In this document: piece by piece, positions 24,901 to 38,274 of the stretch
Layout of the letters: every line of letters starts with the position of its first letter
Numbering within the stretch: position 1 is the first letter of the stretch
Assembly: GCF_036373705.1 (NCBI RefSeq)
Contig: NC_089864.1
Coordinates: forward strand, 6,036,001 to 6,100,000
Origin: Amia ocellicauda
Taxonomy: Eukaryota > Chordata > Actinopteri > Amiiformes > Amiidae
Direction: 5' to 3'
Length of the DNA stretch: 64,000 nt
Made by a program: the position numbers and the translations under genes
Notes under the pieces: generated by a model
Database searches by the model: none
What the model saw: the letters and a program-made list of their open reading frames with translations, nothing else
Told to the model about the DNA's origin: nothing

Positions 24901-27900
24901 GGTGGAGATGTAGTCGATCCTCTCACTGGTGTTGTTGATGTTGGCGTTGGTGGAGATGTAGTGGATCCTGTCAGTGGTGTTGTTGGCGTTGGTGGAGATG
25001 TAGTGGATCCTGTCAGTGGTGTTGTTGGTGTTGGTGGAGACGTAGTTGATCCTGTCACTGGTGTTGTTGATGTTGGCGTTGGTGGAGATGTAGTAGATCC
25101 TGTCACTGGTGTTGATGTAGTCGATCCTGTCACTGGCGTTGTTGTTGGTGGTGGAGATGTTGTGGATCCTGTCACTGGTGTTGGCGTTGGTGGAGATGTA
25201 GTGGATCCTGTCACTGGTGTTGTTGATAATGGCGTTGGTGGAGAAGTAGTGGATCCTGTCACTGGTGTTGTTGTTGTTGGTGCTGATGGAGAAGTAGTGG
25301 ATCCTGTCACTGGTGTTGTTGTAGTTGTCGTTGGTGGAGATGTAGTGGATCCAGTCACTGGTGTTGTTGTTGTTGGGGTTGGTGGAGATGTAGTGGATCC
25401 TGTCACTGGTGTTGTTGATGTTGGCGTTGGTGGAGAAGTAGTGGATCCTGTCACTGGTGTTGATGATGTCGATCCTGTCACTGGCGTTGTTGATGTTGGC
25501 CTTGGTGGAGATGTAGTGGATCCTGTCACTGGTGTTGTAGTTAGTGCAGGTGGAGATGTAGTGGATCCTGTCACTGGTGTTGTTGATGTTGGCGTTGGTG
25601 GAGATGTCGTGGATCCTGTCACTGGTGTTGTTGTTGTTGGTGCTGATGGAGAAGTAGTGGATCCTGTCACTGGTGTTGATGTAGTTGATCCTGTCACTGG
25701 TGTTGTTGTAGTTGGCGTTGGTGGAGATGTAGTGGATCCTGTCACTGGTGTTGTTGATGTTGGCGTTGGTGGAGATGTCGTGGATCCTGTCACTGGTGGT
25801 GTTGTAGTTGGCGTTGGTGGAGATGTAGTGGATCCTGTCATTGGTGTTGTTGTTGGTGGAGATGTAGTGGATCCTGTCACTGGTGTTGTTGATGTTGGTG
25901 GAGAAGTAGTGGATACTGTCACTGGTGTTGTTGTTGTTGGGGTTGGTGGAGAAGTAGTGGATCCTGTCACTGGTGTTGTTGTTGTTGGGGTTGGTGGAGA
26001 TGTAGTCGATCCTGTCACTGGTGTTGTTGATGTTGACGTTGGTGGAGATGTAGTCGATCCTGTCACTGGTGTTGATGTAGTCGATCCTGTCTCTGGTCTT
26101 GTTGTTGTTGGCGTTGGTGGAGATGTAGTCGATCCTGTCACTGGTGTTATTGTTGTTGGCGTTGGTGGAGATGTAGTGGATTCTGTCACTGGTGTTGTTG
26201 ATGTTGACGTTGGTGGAGATGTAGTCGATCCTGTCACTGGTGTTGATGTAGTCGATCCTGTCACTGGTCTTGTTGTTGTTGGCGTTGGTGGAGATGTAGT
26301 CGATCCTGTCACTGGTGTTATTGTTGTTGACGTTGGTGGAGATGTAGTGGATCCTGTCACTGGTGTTGTTGATGTTGGCGTTGGTGGAGACGTAGTGGAT
26401 CCTGTCACTGGCGTTGTTGATGTTGACGTTGGTTGAGATGTAGTGGATCCTGTCACTGGTGTTGTTGGCGTTGGTGGAGACGTAGTGGATCCTGTCACTG
26501 GTGTTGCTGATGATGGCGTTGGTGGAGAAGTAGTGGATCCTGTCACTGGTGTTGTTGTTGTTGGCGTTGGTGGAGATGTAGTGGATCCTGTCACTGGTGT
26601 TGTTGATGATGGCGTTGGTGGAGAAGTAGTGGATCCTGTCACTGGTGTTGTTGATGTTGGCGTTGGTGGAGAAGTAGTGGATTCTGTCACTGGTGTTGTT
26701 GTTGTTGGCGTTGGTGGAGATGTAGTGGATCCTGTCACTGGTGTTGTTGTTGTTGGCGTTGGTGGAAAAGTAGTGGATCCTGTCACTGGTGTTGTTGTTG
26801 CTGGCGTTGGTGGAGAAGTAGTGGATCCTGTCACTGGTGTTGTTGTTGTTGGCGTTGGTGCAGATGTAGTGGTTCCTGTCACTGGTGTTGTTGTTGGTGG
26901 TGGAGATGTAGTGGATCCTGTCACTGGTGTTGTTGTTGTTGGCGTTGGTGGAGATGTAGTCGATCCTGTCACTGGTGTTGATGTAGTCGATCCTGTCACT
27001 TGTGTTGTTGATGTTGGCGTTGGTGGAGAAGTAGTGGATTCTGTCACTGGTGTTGTTGTTGTTGGCGTTTGTGGAGAAGTAGTGGATCCTGTCACTGGTG
27101 TTGTTGATGTTGGCGTTGGTGCAGATGTAGTGGTTCCTGTCACTGGTGTTGTTGTTGGTGGTGGAGATGTAGTGGATCCTGTCACTGTTGTTGTTGTTGT
27201 TGGTGGTGGAGATGTAGTGGATCCTGTCACTGGTGTTGTTGTTGTTGGCGTTGGTGGAGAAGTAGTGGATCCTGTCACTGGTGTTGTTGTTGTTGGCGTT
27301 GGTGGAGATGTAGTCGATCCTGTCACTGGTGTTGTAGTTGGTGTTGGTGGAGATGTAGTGGATCCTGTCACTGTTGTTGTTGTTGGTGGTGGTGGAGATG
27401 TAGTGGATCCTGTCACTGGTGTTGTTGTTGTTGGCGTTGGTGGAGAAGTAGTGGATCCTGTCACTGGTGTTGTTGTTGTTGGCGTTGGTGGAGATGTAGT
27501 CGATCCTGTCACTGGTGTTGTAGTTGGTGTTGGTGGAGATGTAGTGGATCCTGTCACTGGCGTTGTTGTAGTTGGTGTTGGTGGAGATGTAGTGGATCCT
27601 GTCACTGGTGTTGTTGATGTTGGCGCTGGTGGAGATGTAGTGGATCCTGTCACTGGTGTTGTTGTTGGCGTTGGTGGAGATGTAGTCGATCCTGTCACTG
27701 GTGTTGTTGTTGGTGGTGGAGATGTAGTGGATCCTGTCACTGGTGTTGTTGTTGTTGTTGGTGGAGATGTAGTGGATCCTGTCACTGGTGTTGTCGTTGT
27801 TGGCGTTGGTGGAGAAGTAGTGGATCCTGTCACTGGTGTTGTTGTTGTTGGCGTTGGTGCAGATGTAGTGGATCCTGTCACTGGTGTTGTTGATGTTGGT

Positions 27901-30900
27901 GGAGAAGTAGTGGATCCTGTCACTGGTGTTGTTGATGTTGGCGTTGGTGGAGAAGTAGTGGATCCTGTCACTGGTGTTGTTGATGTTGACGTTGGTGGAG
28001 ATGTAGTCGATTCTGTCACTGGTGTTGTTTTTGTTGGCGTTTGTGGAGATGTAGTCGATCCTGTCACTGGTGTTGATGTAGTGGATCCTGTCACTGGTGT
28101 TGTTGTTGGTGGTGGAGATGTAGTGGATCCTGTCACTGGTGTTGTTGTTGTTGGTGGTGGAGATGTAGTGGATCCTGTCACTGGTGTTGTTGTTGTTGGC
28201 GTTGGTGCAGATGTAGTGGATCCTGTCACTTGTGTTGTTGATGTTGGCGTTGGTGGAGAAGTAGTGGATTCTGTCACTGGTGTTGTTGTTGTTGGCGTTG
28301 GTGGAGAAGTAGTGGATCCTGTCACTGGTGTTGTTGATGTTTGCGTTGGTGGAGTAGTAGTGGATTCTGTCACTGGTGTTGTTGTTGTTGGCGTTGGTGC
28401 AGATGTAGTGGTTCCTGTCACTGGTGTTGTTGTTGGTGGTGGAGATGTAGTGGATCCTGTCACTGGTATTGTTGTTGTTGGTGGTGGAGATGTAGTGGAT
28501 CCTGTCACTGGTGTTGTGGTTGTTGGCGTTGGTGGAGAAGTTGTGGATCCTGTCACTGGTGTTGTTGTTGTTGGCGTTGGTGGAGATGTAGTCGATCCTG
28601 TCACTGGTGTTGTTGTTGGTGTTGGTGGAGATGTAGTGGATCCTGTCACTGGCGTTGTTGATGTTGGAATTGACGGAGATGTAGTGGATCCTGTCACTGG
28701 TGTTGTTGATGTTGGCGCTGGTGGAGATGTAGTCGATCCTGTCACTGGTGTTGTTGTTGTTGGAATTGACGGAGATGTAGTGGATCCTGTCACTGGTGTT
28801 GTTGTTGTTGGCGTTGGTGGAGAAGTTGTGGATCCTGTCACTGGTGTTGTTGTTGTTGGCGTTGGTGGAGATGTAGTGGATCCTGTCACTGGTGTTGTTG
28901 TTGGTGGTGGAGATGTAGTGGATCCTGTCACTGGTGTTGATGTTGTTGGTGGTGGAGATGTAGTGGATCCTGTCACTGGTGTTGTCGTTGTTGGCGTTGG
29001 TGGAGAAGTAGTGGATCCTGTCACTGGTGTTGTCGTTGTTGGCGTTGGTGGAGATGTAGTGGATCCTGTCACTGGTGTTGTTGTTGGCGTTGGTGGAGAC
29101 GTAGTCGATCCTGTCACTGGTGTTGTTGATGTTGGCGTTGGTGGAGACGTAGTTGATCCTGTCACTGGCGTTGTTGATGTTGACGTTGGTTGAGATGTAG
29201 TTGATCCTGTCACTGGTGTTGTTGATGTTGGCGTTGGTGGAGAAGTAGTGGATCCTGTCACTGGTGTTGTTGATGTTGGCGTTGGTGGAGAAGTAGTGGA
29301 TTCTGTCACTGGTGTTGTTGTTGTTGGCGTTGGTGCAGATGTAGTGGTTCCTGTCACTGGTGTTGTTGTTGGTGGTGGAGATGTAGTGGATCCTGTCACT
29401 GGTGTTGTTGTTGTTGTTGGTGGTGGAGATGTAGTGGATCCTGTCACTGGTGTTGTTGTTGTTGTTGGTGGTGGAGATGTAGTGGATCCTGTCACTGGTG
29501 TTGTTGTTGTTGGCGTTGGTGGAGAAGTAGTGGATCCTGTCACTGGTGTTGTTGTTGTTGGCGTTGGTGCAGATGTAGTGGATCCTGTCACTGGTGGTGT
29601 TGATGTTGGCGTTGGTGGAGAAGTAGTGGATTCTGTCACTGGTGTTGTTGTTGTTGGCGTTGGTGGAGAAGTAGTGGATCCTGTCTGTGGTGTTGTTGTT
29701 GTTGGCGTTGGTGGAGATGTAGTCGATCCTGTCACTGGCGTTGTTGATGTTGGAATTGACGGAGATGTAGTGGATCCTGCCACTGGTGTTGATGTAGTGG
29801 ATCCTGTCACTGGCGTTGTTGATGTTGGCGCTGGTGGAGATGTAGTCGATCCTGTCACTGGTGTTGATGTAGTGGATCCTGTCACTGGTGTTGTTGATGT
29901 TGACCTTGGTGGAGATGTAGTGGATCCTGTCACTGGTGTTGTTGTTGGCGTTGGTGGAGACGTAGTGGATCCTGTCACTGGTGTTGTTGTTGTTGGCGTT
30001 GGTGGAGATGTAGTCGATCCTGTCACTGGTGTTGATGTAGTCGATCCTGTCACTGGCGTTGTTGACGTTGGTGGAGATGTAGTCGATCCTGTCACTGGTG
30101 TTGTAGTTGGTGTTGGTGGAGATGTAGTGGATCCTGTCACTGGCGTTGTTGATGTTGGAATTGACGGAGATGTAGTGGATCCTGTCACTGGTGTTGTTGA
30201 TGTTGGCGTTGGCGGAGATGTAGTGGCTCCCGTCTCTGGTTGTGTTGTTGTTGGCGTTGGTGGAGATGTAGTGGATCCTGTCACTGGTGTTGATGTAGTC
30301 GATCCTGTCACTGGCCTTGTTGATGTTGACGTTGGTGGAGATGTAGTGGATCCTGTCACTGGTGTTGTTGTTGGCGTTGGTGGAGACGTAGTCGATCCTG
30401 TCACTGGTGTTGTTGTTGTTGGCGTTGGTGGAGACGTAGTTGATCCTGTCACTGGCGTTGTTGATGTTGACGTTGGTTGAGATGTTGTCGATCCTGTCAC
30501 TGGTGTTGTTGATGTTGGCGTTGGTGGAGAAGTAGTGGATCCTGTCACTGGTGTTGTTGATGTTGGCGTTGGTGGAGAAGTAGTGGATTCTGTCACTGGT
30601 GTTGTTGTTGTTGGCGTTGGTGCAGATGTAGTGGTTCCTGTCACTGGTGTTGTTGTTGGTGGTGGAGATGTAGTGGATCCTGTCACTGGTGTTGTTGTTG
30701 TTGTTGGTGGTGGAGATGTAGTGGATCCTGTCACTGGTGTTGTTGTTGTTGGCGTTGGTGGAGAAGTAGTGGATCCTGTCACTGGTGTTGTTGATGTTGG
30801 CGCTGGTGGAGATGTAGTCGATCCTGTCACTGGTGTTGTTGTTGTTGGAATTGACGGAGATGTAGTGGATCCTGTCACTGGTGTTGTTGTTGTTGGCGTT

Positions 30901-33900
30901 GGTGGAGAAGTTGTGGATCCTGTCACTGGTGTTGTTGTTGTTGGCGTTGGTGGAGATGTAGTGGATCCTGTCACTGGTGTTGTTGTTGGTGGTGGAGATG
31001 TAGTGGATCCTGTCACTGGTGTTGATGTTGTTGGTGGTGGAGATGTAGTGGATCCTGTCACTGGTGTTGTCGTTGTTGGCGTTGGTGGAGAAGTAGTGGA
31101 TCCTGTCACTGGTGTTGTCGTTGTTGGCGTTGGTGGAGATGTAGTGGATCCTGTCACTGGTGTTGTTGTTGGCGTTGGTGGAGACGTAGTCGATCCTGTC
31201 ACTGGTGTTGTTGATGTTGGCGTTGGTGGAGACGTAGTTGATCCTGTCACTGGCGTTGTTGATGTTGACGTTGGTTGAGATGTAGTTGATCCTGTCACTG
31301 GTGTTGTTGATGTTGGCGTTGGTGGAGAAGTAGTGGATCCTGTCACTGGTGTTGTTGATGTTGGCGTTGGTGGAGAAGTAGTGGATTCTGTCACTGGTGT
31401 TGTTGTTGTTGGCGTTGGTGCAGATGTAGTGGTTCCTGTCACTGGTGTTGTTGTTGGTGGTGGAGATGTAGTGGATCCTGTCACTGGTGTTGTTGTTGTT
31501 GTTGGTGGTGGAGATGTAGTGGATCCTGTCACTGGTGTTGTTGTTGTTGTTGGTGGTGGAGATGTAGTGGATCCTGTCACTGGTGTTGTTGTTGTTGGCG
31601 TTGGTGGAGAAGTAGTGGATCCTGTCACTGGTGTTGTTGTTGTTGGCGTTGGTGCAGATGTAGTGGATCCTGTCACTGGTGGTGTTGATGTTGGCGTTGG
31701 TGGAGAAGTAGTGGATTCTGTCACTGGTGTTGTTGTTGTTGGCGTTGGTGGAGAAGTAGTGGATCCTGTCTGTGGTGTTGTTGTTGTTGGCGTTGGTGGA
31801 GATGTAGTCGATCCTGTCACTGGCGTTGTTGATGTTGGAATTGACGGAGATGTAGTGGATCCTGCCACTGGTGTTGATGTAGTGGATCCTGTCACTGGCG
31901 TTGTTGATGTTGGCGCTGGTGGAGATGTAGTCGATCCTGTCACTGGTGTTGATGTAGTGGATCCTGTCACTGGTGTTGTTGATGTTGACCTTGGTGGAGA
32001 TGTAGTGGATCCTGTCACTGGTGTTGTTGTTGGCGTTGGTGGAGACGTAGTGGATCCTGTCACTGGTGTTGTTGTTGTTGGCGTTGGTGGAGATGTAGTC
32101 GATCCTGTCACTGGTGTTGATGTAGTCGATCCTGTCACTGGCGTTGTTGACGTTGGTGGAGATGTAGTCGATCCTGTCACTGGTGTTGTAGTTGGTGTTG
32201 GTGGAGATGTAGTGGATCCTGTCACTGGCGTTGTTGATGTTGGAATTGACGGAGATGTAGTGGATCCTGTCACTGGTGTTGTTGATGTTGGCGTTGGCGG
32301 AGATGTAGTGGCTCCCGTCTCTGGTTGTGTTGTTGTTGGCGTTGGTGGAGATGTAGTGGATCCTGTCACTGGTGTTGATGTAGTCGATCCTGTCACTGGC
32401 CTTGTTGATGTTGACGTTGGTGGAGATGTAGTGGATCCTGTCACTGGTGTTGTTGTTGGCGTTGGTGGAGACGTAGTCGATCCTGTCACTGGTGTTGTTG
32501 TTGTTGGCGTTGGTGGAGACGTAGTTGATCCTGTCACTGGCGTTGTTGATGTTGACGTTGGTTGAGATGTAGTCGATCCTGTCACTGGTGTTGTTGATGT
32601 TGGCGTTGGTGGAGAAGTAGTGGATCCTGTCACTGGTGTTGTTGATGTTGGCGTTGGTGGAGAAGTAGTGGATTCTGTCACTGGTGTTGTTGTTGTTGGC
32701 GTTGGTGCAGATGTAGTGGTTCCTGTCACTGGTGTTGTTGTTGGTGGTGGAGATGTAGTGGATCCTGTCACTGGTGTTGTTGTTGTTGTTGGTGGTGGAG
32801 ATGTAGTGGATCCTGTCACTGGTGTTGTTGTTGTTGGCGTTGGTGGAGAAGTAGTGGATCCTGTCACTGGTGTTGTTGTTGTTGGCGTTGGTGCAGATGT
32901 AGTGGATCCTGTCACTGGTGGTGTTGATGTTGGCGTTGGTGGAGAAGTAGTGGATCCTGTCTGTGGTGTTGTTGTTGTTGGCGTTGGTGGAGATGTAGTC
33001 GATCCTGTCAGTGGCGTTGTTGATGTTGGAATTGACGGAGATGTAGTGGATCCTGTCACTGGTGTTGATGTAGTGGATCCTGTCACTGGCGTTGTTGATG
33101 TTGGCGCTGGTGGAGATGTAGTCGATCCTGTCACTGGTGTTGATGTAGTGGATCCTGTCACTGGTGTTGTTGATGTTGACGTTGGTGGAGATGTAGTGGA
33201 TCCTGTCACTGGTGTTGTTGTTGGCGTTGGTGGAGACGTAGTCGATCCTGTCACTGGTGTTGTTGATGTTGGCGTTGGTGGAGACGTAGTTGATCCTGTC
33301 ACTGGTGGTGTTGATGTTGGCGTTGGTGGAGAAGTAGTGGATTCTGTCACTGGTGTTGTTGTTGTTGGCGTTGGTGGAGAAGTAGTGGATCCTGTCTGTG
33401 GTGTTGTTGTTGTTGGCGTTGGTGGAGATGTAGTCGATCCTGTCACTGGCGTTGTTGATGTTGGAATTGACGGAGATGTAGTGGATCCTGTCACTGGTGT
33501 TGATGTAGTGGATCCTGTCACTGGCGTTGTTGATGTTGGCGCTGGTGGAGATGTAGTCGATCCTGTCACTGGTGTTGATGTAGTGGATCCTGTCACTGGT
33601 GTTGTTGATGTTGACGTTGGTGGAGATGTAGTGGATCCTGTCACTGGTGTTGTTGTTGGCGTTGGTGGAGACGTAGTCGATCCTGTCACTGGTGTTGTTG
33701 ATGTTGGCGTTGGTGGAGACGTAGTTGATCCTGTCACTGGCGTTGTTGATGTTGACGTTGGTTGCGATGTAGTCGATCCTGTCACTGGTGTTGTTGATGA
33801 TGGCGTTGGTGGAGAATTAGTGGATCCTGTCACTGGTGTTGTTGATGTTGGCGTTGGTGCAGATGTAGTGGATCCTGTCACTGGTGTTGTTGTTGTTGGT

Positions 33901-36900
33901 GGTGGAGAAGTAGTGGATCCTGTCTGTGGTGTTGTTGTTGCTGGCGTTGGTGGAGATGTAGTCGATCCTGTCACTGGTGTTGATGTAATCGATCCTGTCA
34001 CTGGTGTTGTTGATGTTGATGTTGGTGGAGATGTAGTCGATCCTGTCACTGGTGGTGGTGTTGTTGATGTTGGTGGAGATGTAGTGGATCCTGTCACTGG
34101 TGTTGTTGATGTTGGCGTTGGTGGATATGTAGTGGATCCTGTCACTGGTGTTGATGTAGTGGATCCTGTCACTGGTGTTGTAGTTAGTGTTGGTGGAGAT
34201 GTAGTGGATTCTGTCACTGGTGTTGTTGATGTTGGCGTTGGTGGAGATGTAGTGGATCCTGTCACTGGTGTTGATGTAGTTGATCCTGTCACTGGTGTTG
34301 TTGTAGTTGGCGTTGGTGGAGATGTAGTGGATCCTGTCACTGGTGTTGTTGTTGGTGGAGATGTAGTGGATCCTGTCACTGGTGTTATTGATGTTGGTGG
34401 AGAAGTCGTGGATCTTGTCACTGGTGTTGTTGATGTTGGCGTTGGTGTAGAAGTAGTGGATCCTGTCACTGGTGTTGCTGTTGTTGGCGTTGGTGGAGAT
34501 GTAGTCGATCCTGTCACTGGTGTTGTTGATGTTGGCGTTGGCGGAGACGTAGTGGATCCTGTCACTGGTGTTGATGTAGTCGATCCTGTCACTGGCATTG
34601 TTGTTGTTGGCGTTGGTGGAGACGTAGTCGATCCTGTCACTGGTGTTGTTGATGATGGCGTTGGTGGAGAAGTAGTGGATCCTGTCACTGGTGTTGTTGA
34701 TGTTGGCGTTGGTGGAGAAGTTGTGGATTCTGTCACTGGTGTTGTTGTTGTTGTTATTGGTGCAGATGTAGTGGTTCCTGTCACTAGTGTTGTTGTTGGT
34801 GGTGGAGATGTAGTGGATCCTGTCACTGGTGTTGTTGTTGTTGGCGTTGGTGGAGATGTAGTGGATCCTGTCACTGGTGTTGATGTAGTCGATCCTGTCA
34901 CTGGCGTTGTTGATGTTGATGTTGGTGGAGATGTAGTCGATCCTGTCACTGGTGTTGTAGTTAGTGTTGGTGGAGATGTAGTGGATCCTGTCACTGGCGT
35001 TGTTGATGTTGGAATTGACGGAGATGTAGTGGATCCTGTCACTGGTGTTGTTGATGTTGGCGTTGGCGGAGATGTAGTGGATCCTGTCTCTGGTGGTGTT
35101 GTTGGTGGTGGAGATGTAGTGTATCCTGTCACTGGTGTTGTTGATGTTGGCGTTGGTGCAGATGTAGTGGATCCTGTCACTGGTGTTGTTGATGTTGGCG
35201 TTGTCGGAGAAGTAGTGGATCCTATCACTGGCGTTGTTGATGTTGTTGTTGGTGGAGATGTAGTCGATCCTGTCAGTGGTGTTGTTGATGTTGGAATTGA
35301 CGGAGATGTAGTCGATCCTGTCACTGGTGTTGTTGATGTTGGCGTTGGCGGAGATGTAGTGGATCCTGTCACTGGTGTTGTTGTTGTTGTTGGTGGTGGA
35401 GATGTAGTGGATCCTGTCACTGGTGTTGTTGTTGTTGGCGTTGGTGCAGATGTAGTGGATCCTGTCACTGGTGTTGTTGATGTTGGCGTTGGCGGAGACG
35501 TAGTGGATCCTGTCACTGGTGTTGTTGTAGTTGGTGTTGCTGGAGATGCAGTGGATCCAAAATGTTAAGAGTATCTATGAAATTCATCTAATTCTATTGT
35601 GGACGTTTATTAAGTTCCACATTTTGTGACACTGGTTGTGCCATAATAAAACAATTCATACACAAAATATTCTCTAAGAGATGTGATCTGGAGCCTGAAA
35701 ACATGACAATCTGTTGAATAAACTAGTTAGAGATTTACAAACTTAACGCATATCTTAATACATTAATGTTTGAGTGGGTGTCTGGTGGTAGTTTGATAGA
35801 TATAGGGGATGCAAAATTTTCTGTTTAATCAAGAAATACAGCATGATGTGGCTCATTCTAGATATTTAATGCTTTTTTTTACTTAACTATCGACTTCATT
35901 GAAATTTCAGTGTTTAGAGTACTTATAATATTGTTTATTATTTTCCACCTACAACTGAAGTGTGTTAGAAATAATTAGTTTTTTAACTTACGTTTGCAGT
36001 TGAACTCTCCATATGTGCATTTGCTGCAATTATAAATTGGAAATGTTAGGCCATCTTAAAACAAACAACATTTAGATTTCTGGAGTAAGAAAAATAAATA
36101 CAGTATAGAATTAATACATAAACTGATTCCATAAAACTTATTTTAAATTAATCCATCCACCGAATAGTTCTTGCTATAGAACAATTTGTATTTTTTGTGT
36201 ATTGTTTAGTGGTTCAATTTAATACAGCGATTGAGGAACTTACCATTCCATACCACAGGTATATATTTGTGTACCAGGTAGTATTGCTGTCCCATTGTAG
36301 AAGCAACTGCAATTCTCCAAGGTAGAACATTTCATGGTATTCTCATCAAAATAGGGCTCTTCAGCTGAGCATCGTGGATAACAACCTAAATATAAACAGA
36401 GAAATAGATGTATATATTTTGGAACTGAAAGACTATATATTTCTCAGTTTTCTTTAGACTGAATATTACTGAATATTATAGTTTCAAATAAGGGTTTGAA
36501 TACATATATCTGGATGTGTCCTACATAAGTTATTTGTAATAATTTTAATTCTGTGTACAAATATTTATCTCATTGAGCATTTACTTGTTTGTGTGAATAT
36601 ACACATATATGTAGGTATACCATAGCTGTAGTATTCAAGACCAGTATCTGTCTAAAGTCCAGATTTGAATGGTCTCGGTCTCATCTCAGACTCGACCCTG
36701 TCTGTACTTGGTCTTAGTATCGGACTCGCCTCCTGAGGACTCTCGGTAGAGACTGGACTGAGACCGCAGAACAAGATCAGTCAATATTTCACGCAACTTA
36801 AGTTCCTTTACCTGTAGCAATACAAATCCTCTCTATCTGTTGTAATTTAACACAATATATACAACTAATAGAAAAGCAGGTTATTATTACAAAATAAAAT

Positions 36901-38138
36901 TATAATACATTTAATTAAATAATACGCTCAATACATCCAGTGCTTCCAAGTTTATGCTACTTAGGTTGCAAGAGAACTGCTGTTCTGTTACTCATCTTTC
37001 TGTTAGAATGTAACTTTTTACAATATAGACAGACACTGTTGTGCTATGAAACAGCATCTCAGAAAAACAGCTTAGCTATGAAATAGAAAATAAAGAATAA
37101 CAGCCACAGCTAGCTTCAAGCTCCATACTTTCCCATCTCCCCTCTCCCTTCTACAGTTTATATCACTTTTTAACTAAATAGTTTAGTTAAATATTTGGTA
37201 AATCAGTTATAAACGTTAAATTAGTAGCTACACTGAAGAACAATATAGTTATCATTGACTATGAAAAGTCAAAGTACATTGCACATATTATTAATAACTA
37301 TATATAAATAATTATTAATTGTAATTATTAATAAAATATTTTGATTCATTAAATCATTACCACTAGCGTCCCATAGTAATATCCACGTAATCACATTCAT
37401 TTGTACAGGTTCATATGTGCTTATGGGTAAAACGTTTTGACCATGTCTATATTTTGTTAGGTACAGTTTCTAAAAAATATATGCTAACTGAGAAGTGGGG
37501 CAGTATGCATACTGTTTAAAAAGAGGGGGAGGGGGGTGGTAAAAAATCACATACACAAGAATAATGTTATCTTTTCATGGTTTCACAGTGCTTGCACATC
37601 TTTGCCATCATCATTTGTGTGGGTCTCAAGGTCTCTACTTGGACTCGGAATCTTGAGGACTCAGCCTTGACTTGGACTCGGACAGTCCCAGTCTTGGTCT
37701 CGACTCGGATATGGTGGTCTCCAATACAGCACTGATGTATACAGTACAGATATACATATTTCAAATACATTTCTTTACCATTTATTTTGATGTAGATTAA
37801 TTTAAATGTTGAAAAAACGTATTTGTGAAAAGCAGTCTTTGTCTTTTTATACCCACCTTCCAGCTTTCCAGAGAACTTGTTGTTCCGGCCACAGGTCATG
37901 ACACTCCCACAGGGTTCATAATGCCAGCTGCACTCTCCTGGCTCATTATAATAATCACAGTAAACAGCTGCAAGGAAAGAACACAAAGGATTTTGATGGT
38001 AGTAATGCTATGTTTAAAATATGACAACATCTTACAAAATATTTCTTATATATACAGATCTGGTAAAAATTAAGAGACCACTTAACATTGATTTCTGAAC
38101 TTGGAGTGGTCTAATTTTTTTCCAGAGCTGTGTGTGTA

Positions 38139-38183
<45 letters not shown>

Positions 38184-38202
38184 GTATATATATATATATG
38201 TG

Positions 38203-38274
<72 letters not shown>

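Noticed and set aside
19871-35539. Repeat array considered as CRISPR or satellite
   Set aside because: Units are contiguous, in frame and coding with proper splice borders. There are no unique spacers and the context is a vertebrate gene.
19894-35568. Very long plus-strand open frames (2,180, 916, 410, 247, 410 and 982 codons) encoding Val-Asp-Pro-Val-Thr-Gly repeats
   Set aside because: They are the antisense of the mucin repeat exon. The unit happens to lack stops in this frame; the frames have no signal peptide or domain and break wherever one unit variant gives TGA.
37567-37986. 139-codon minus-strand frame taken as one exon
   Set aside because: Only 37857-37967 is the mucin exon. The rest reads through the donor GTGGGT into intron and hAT sequence.
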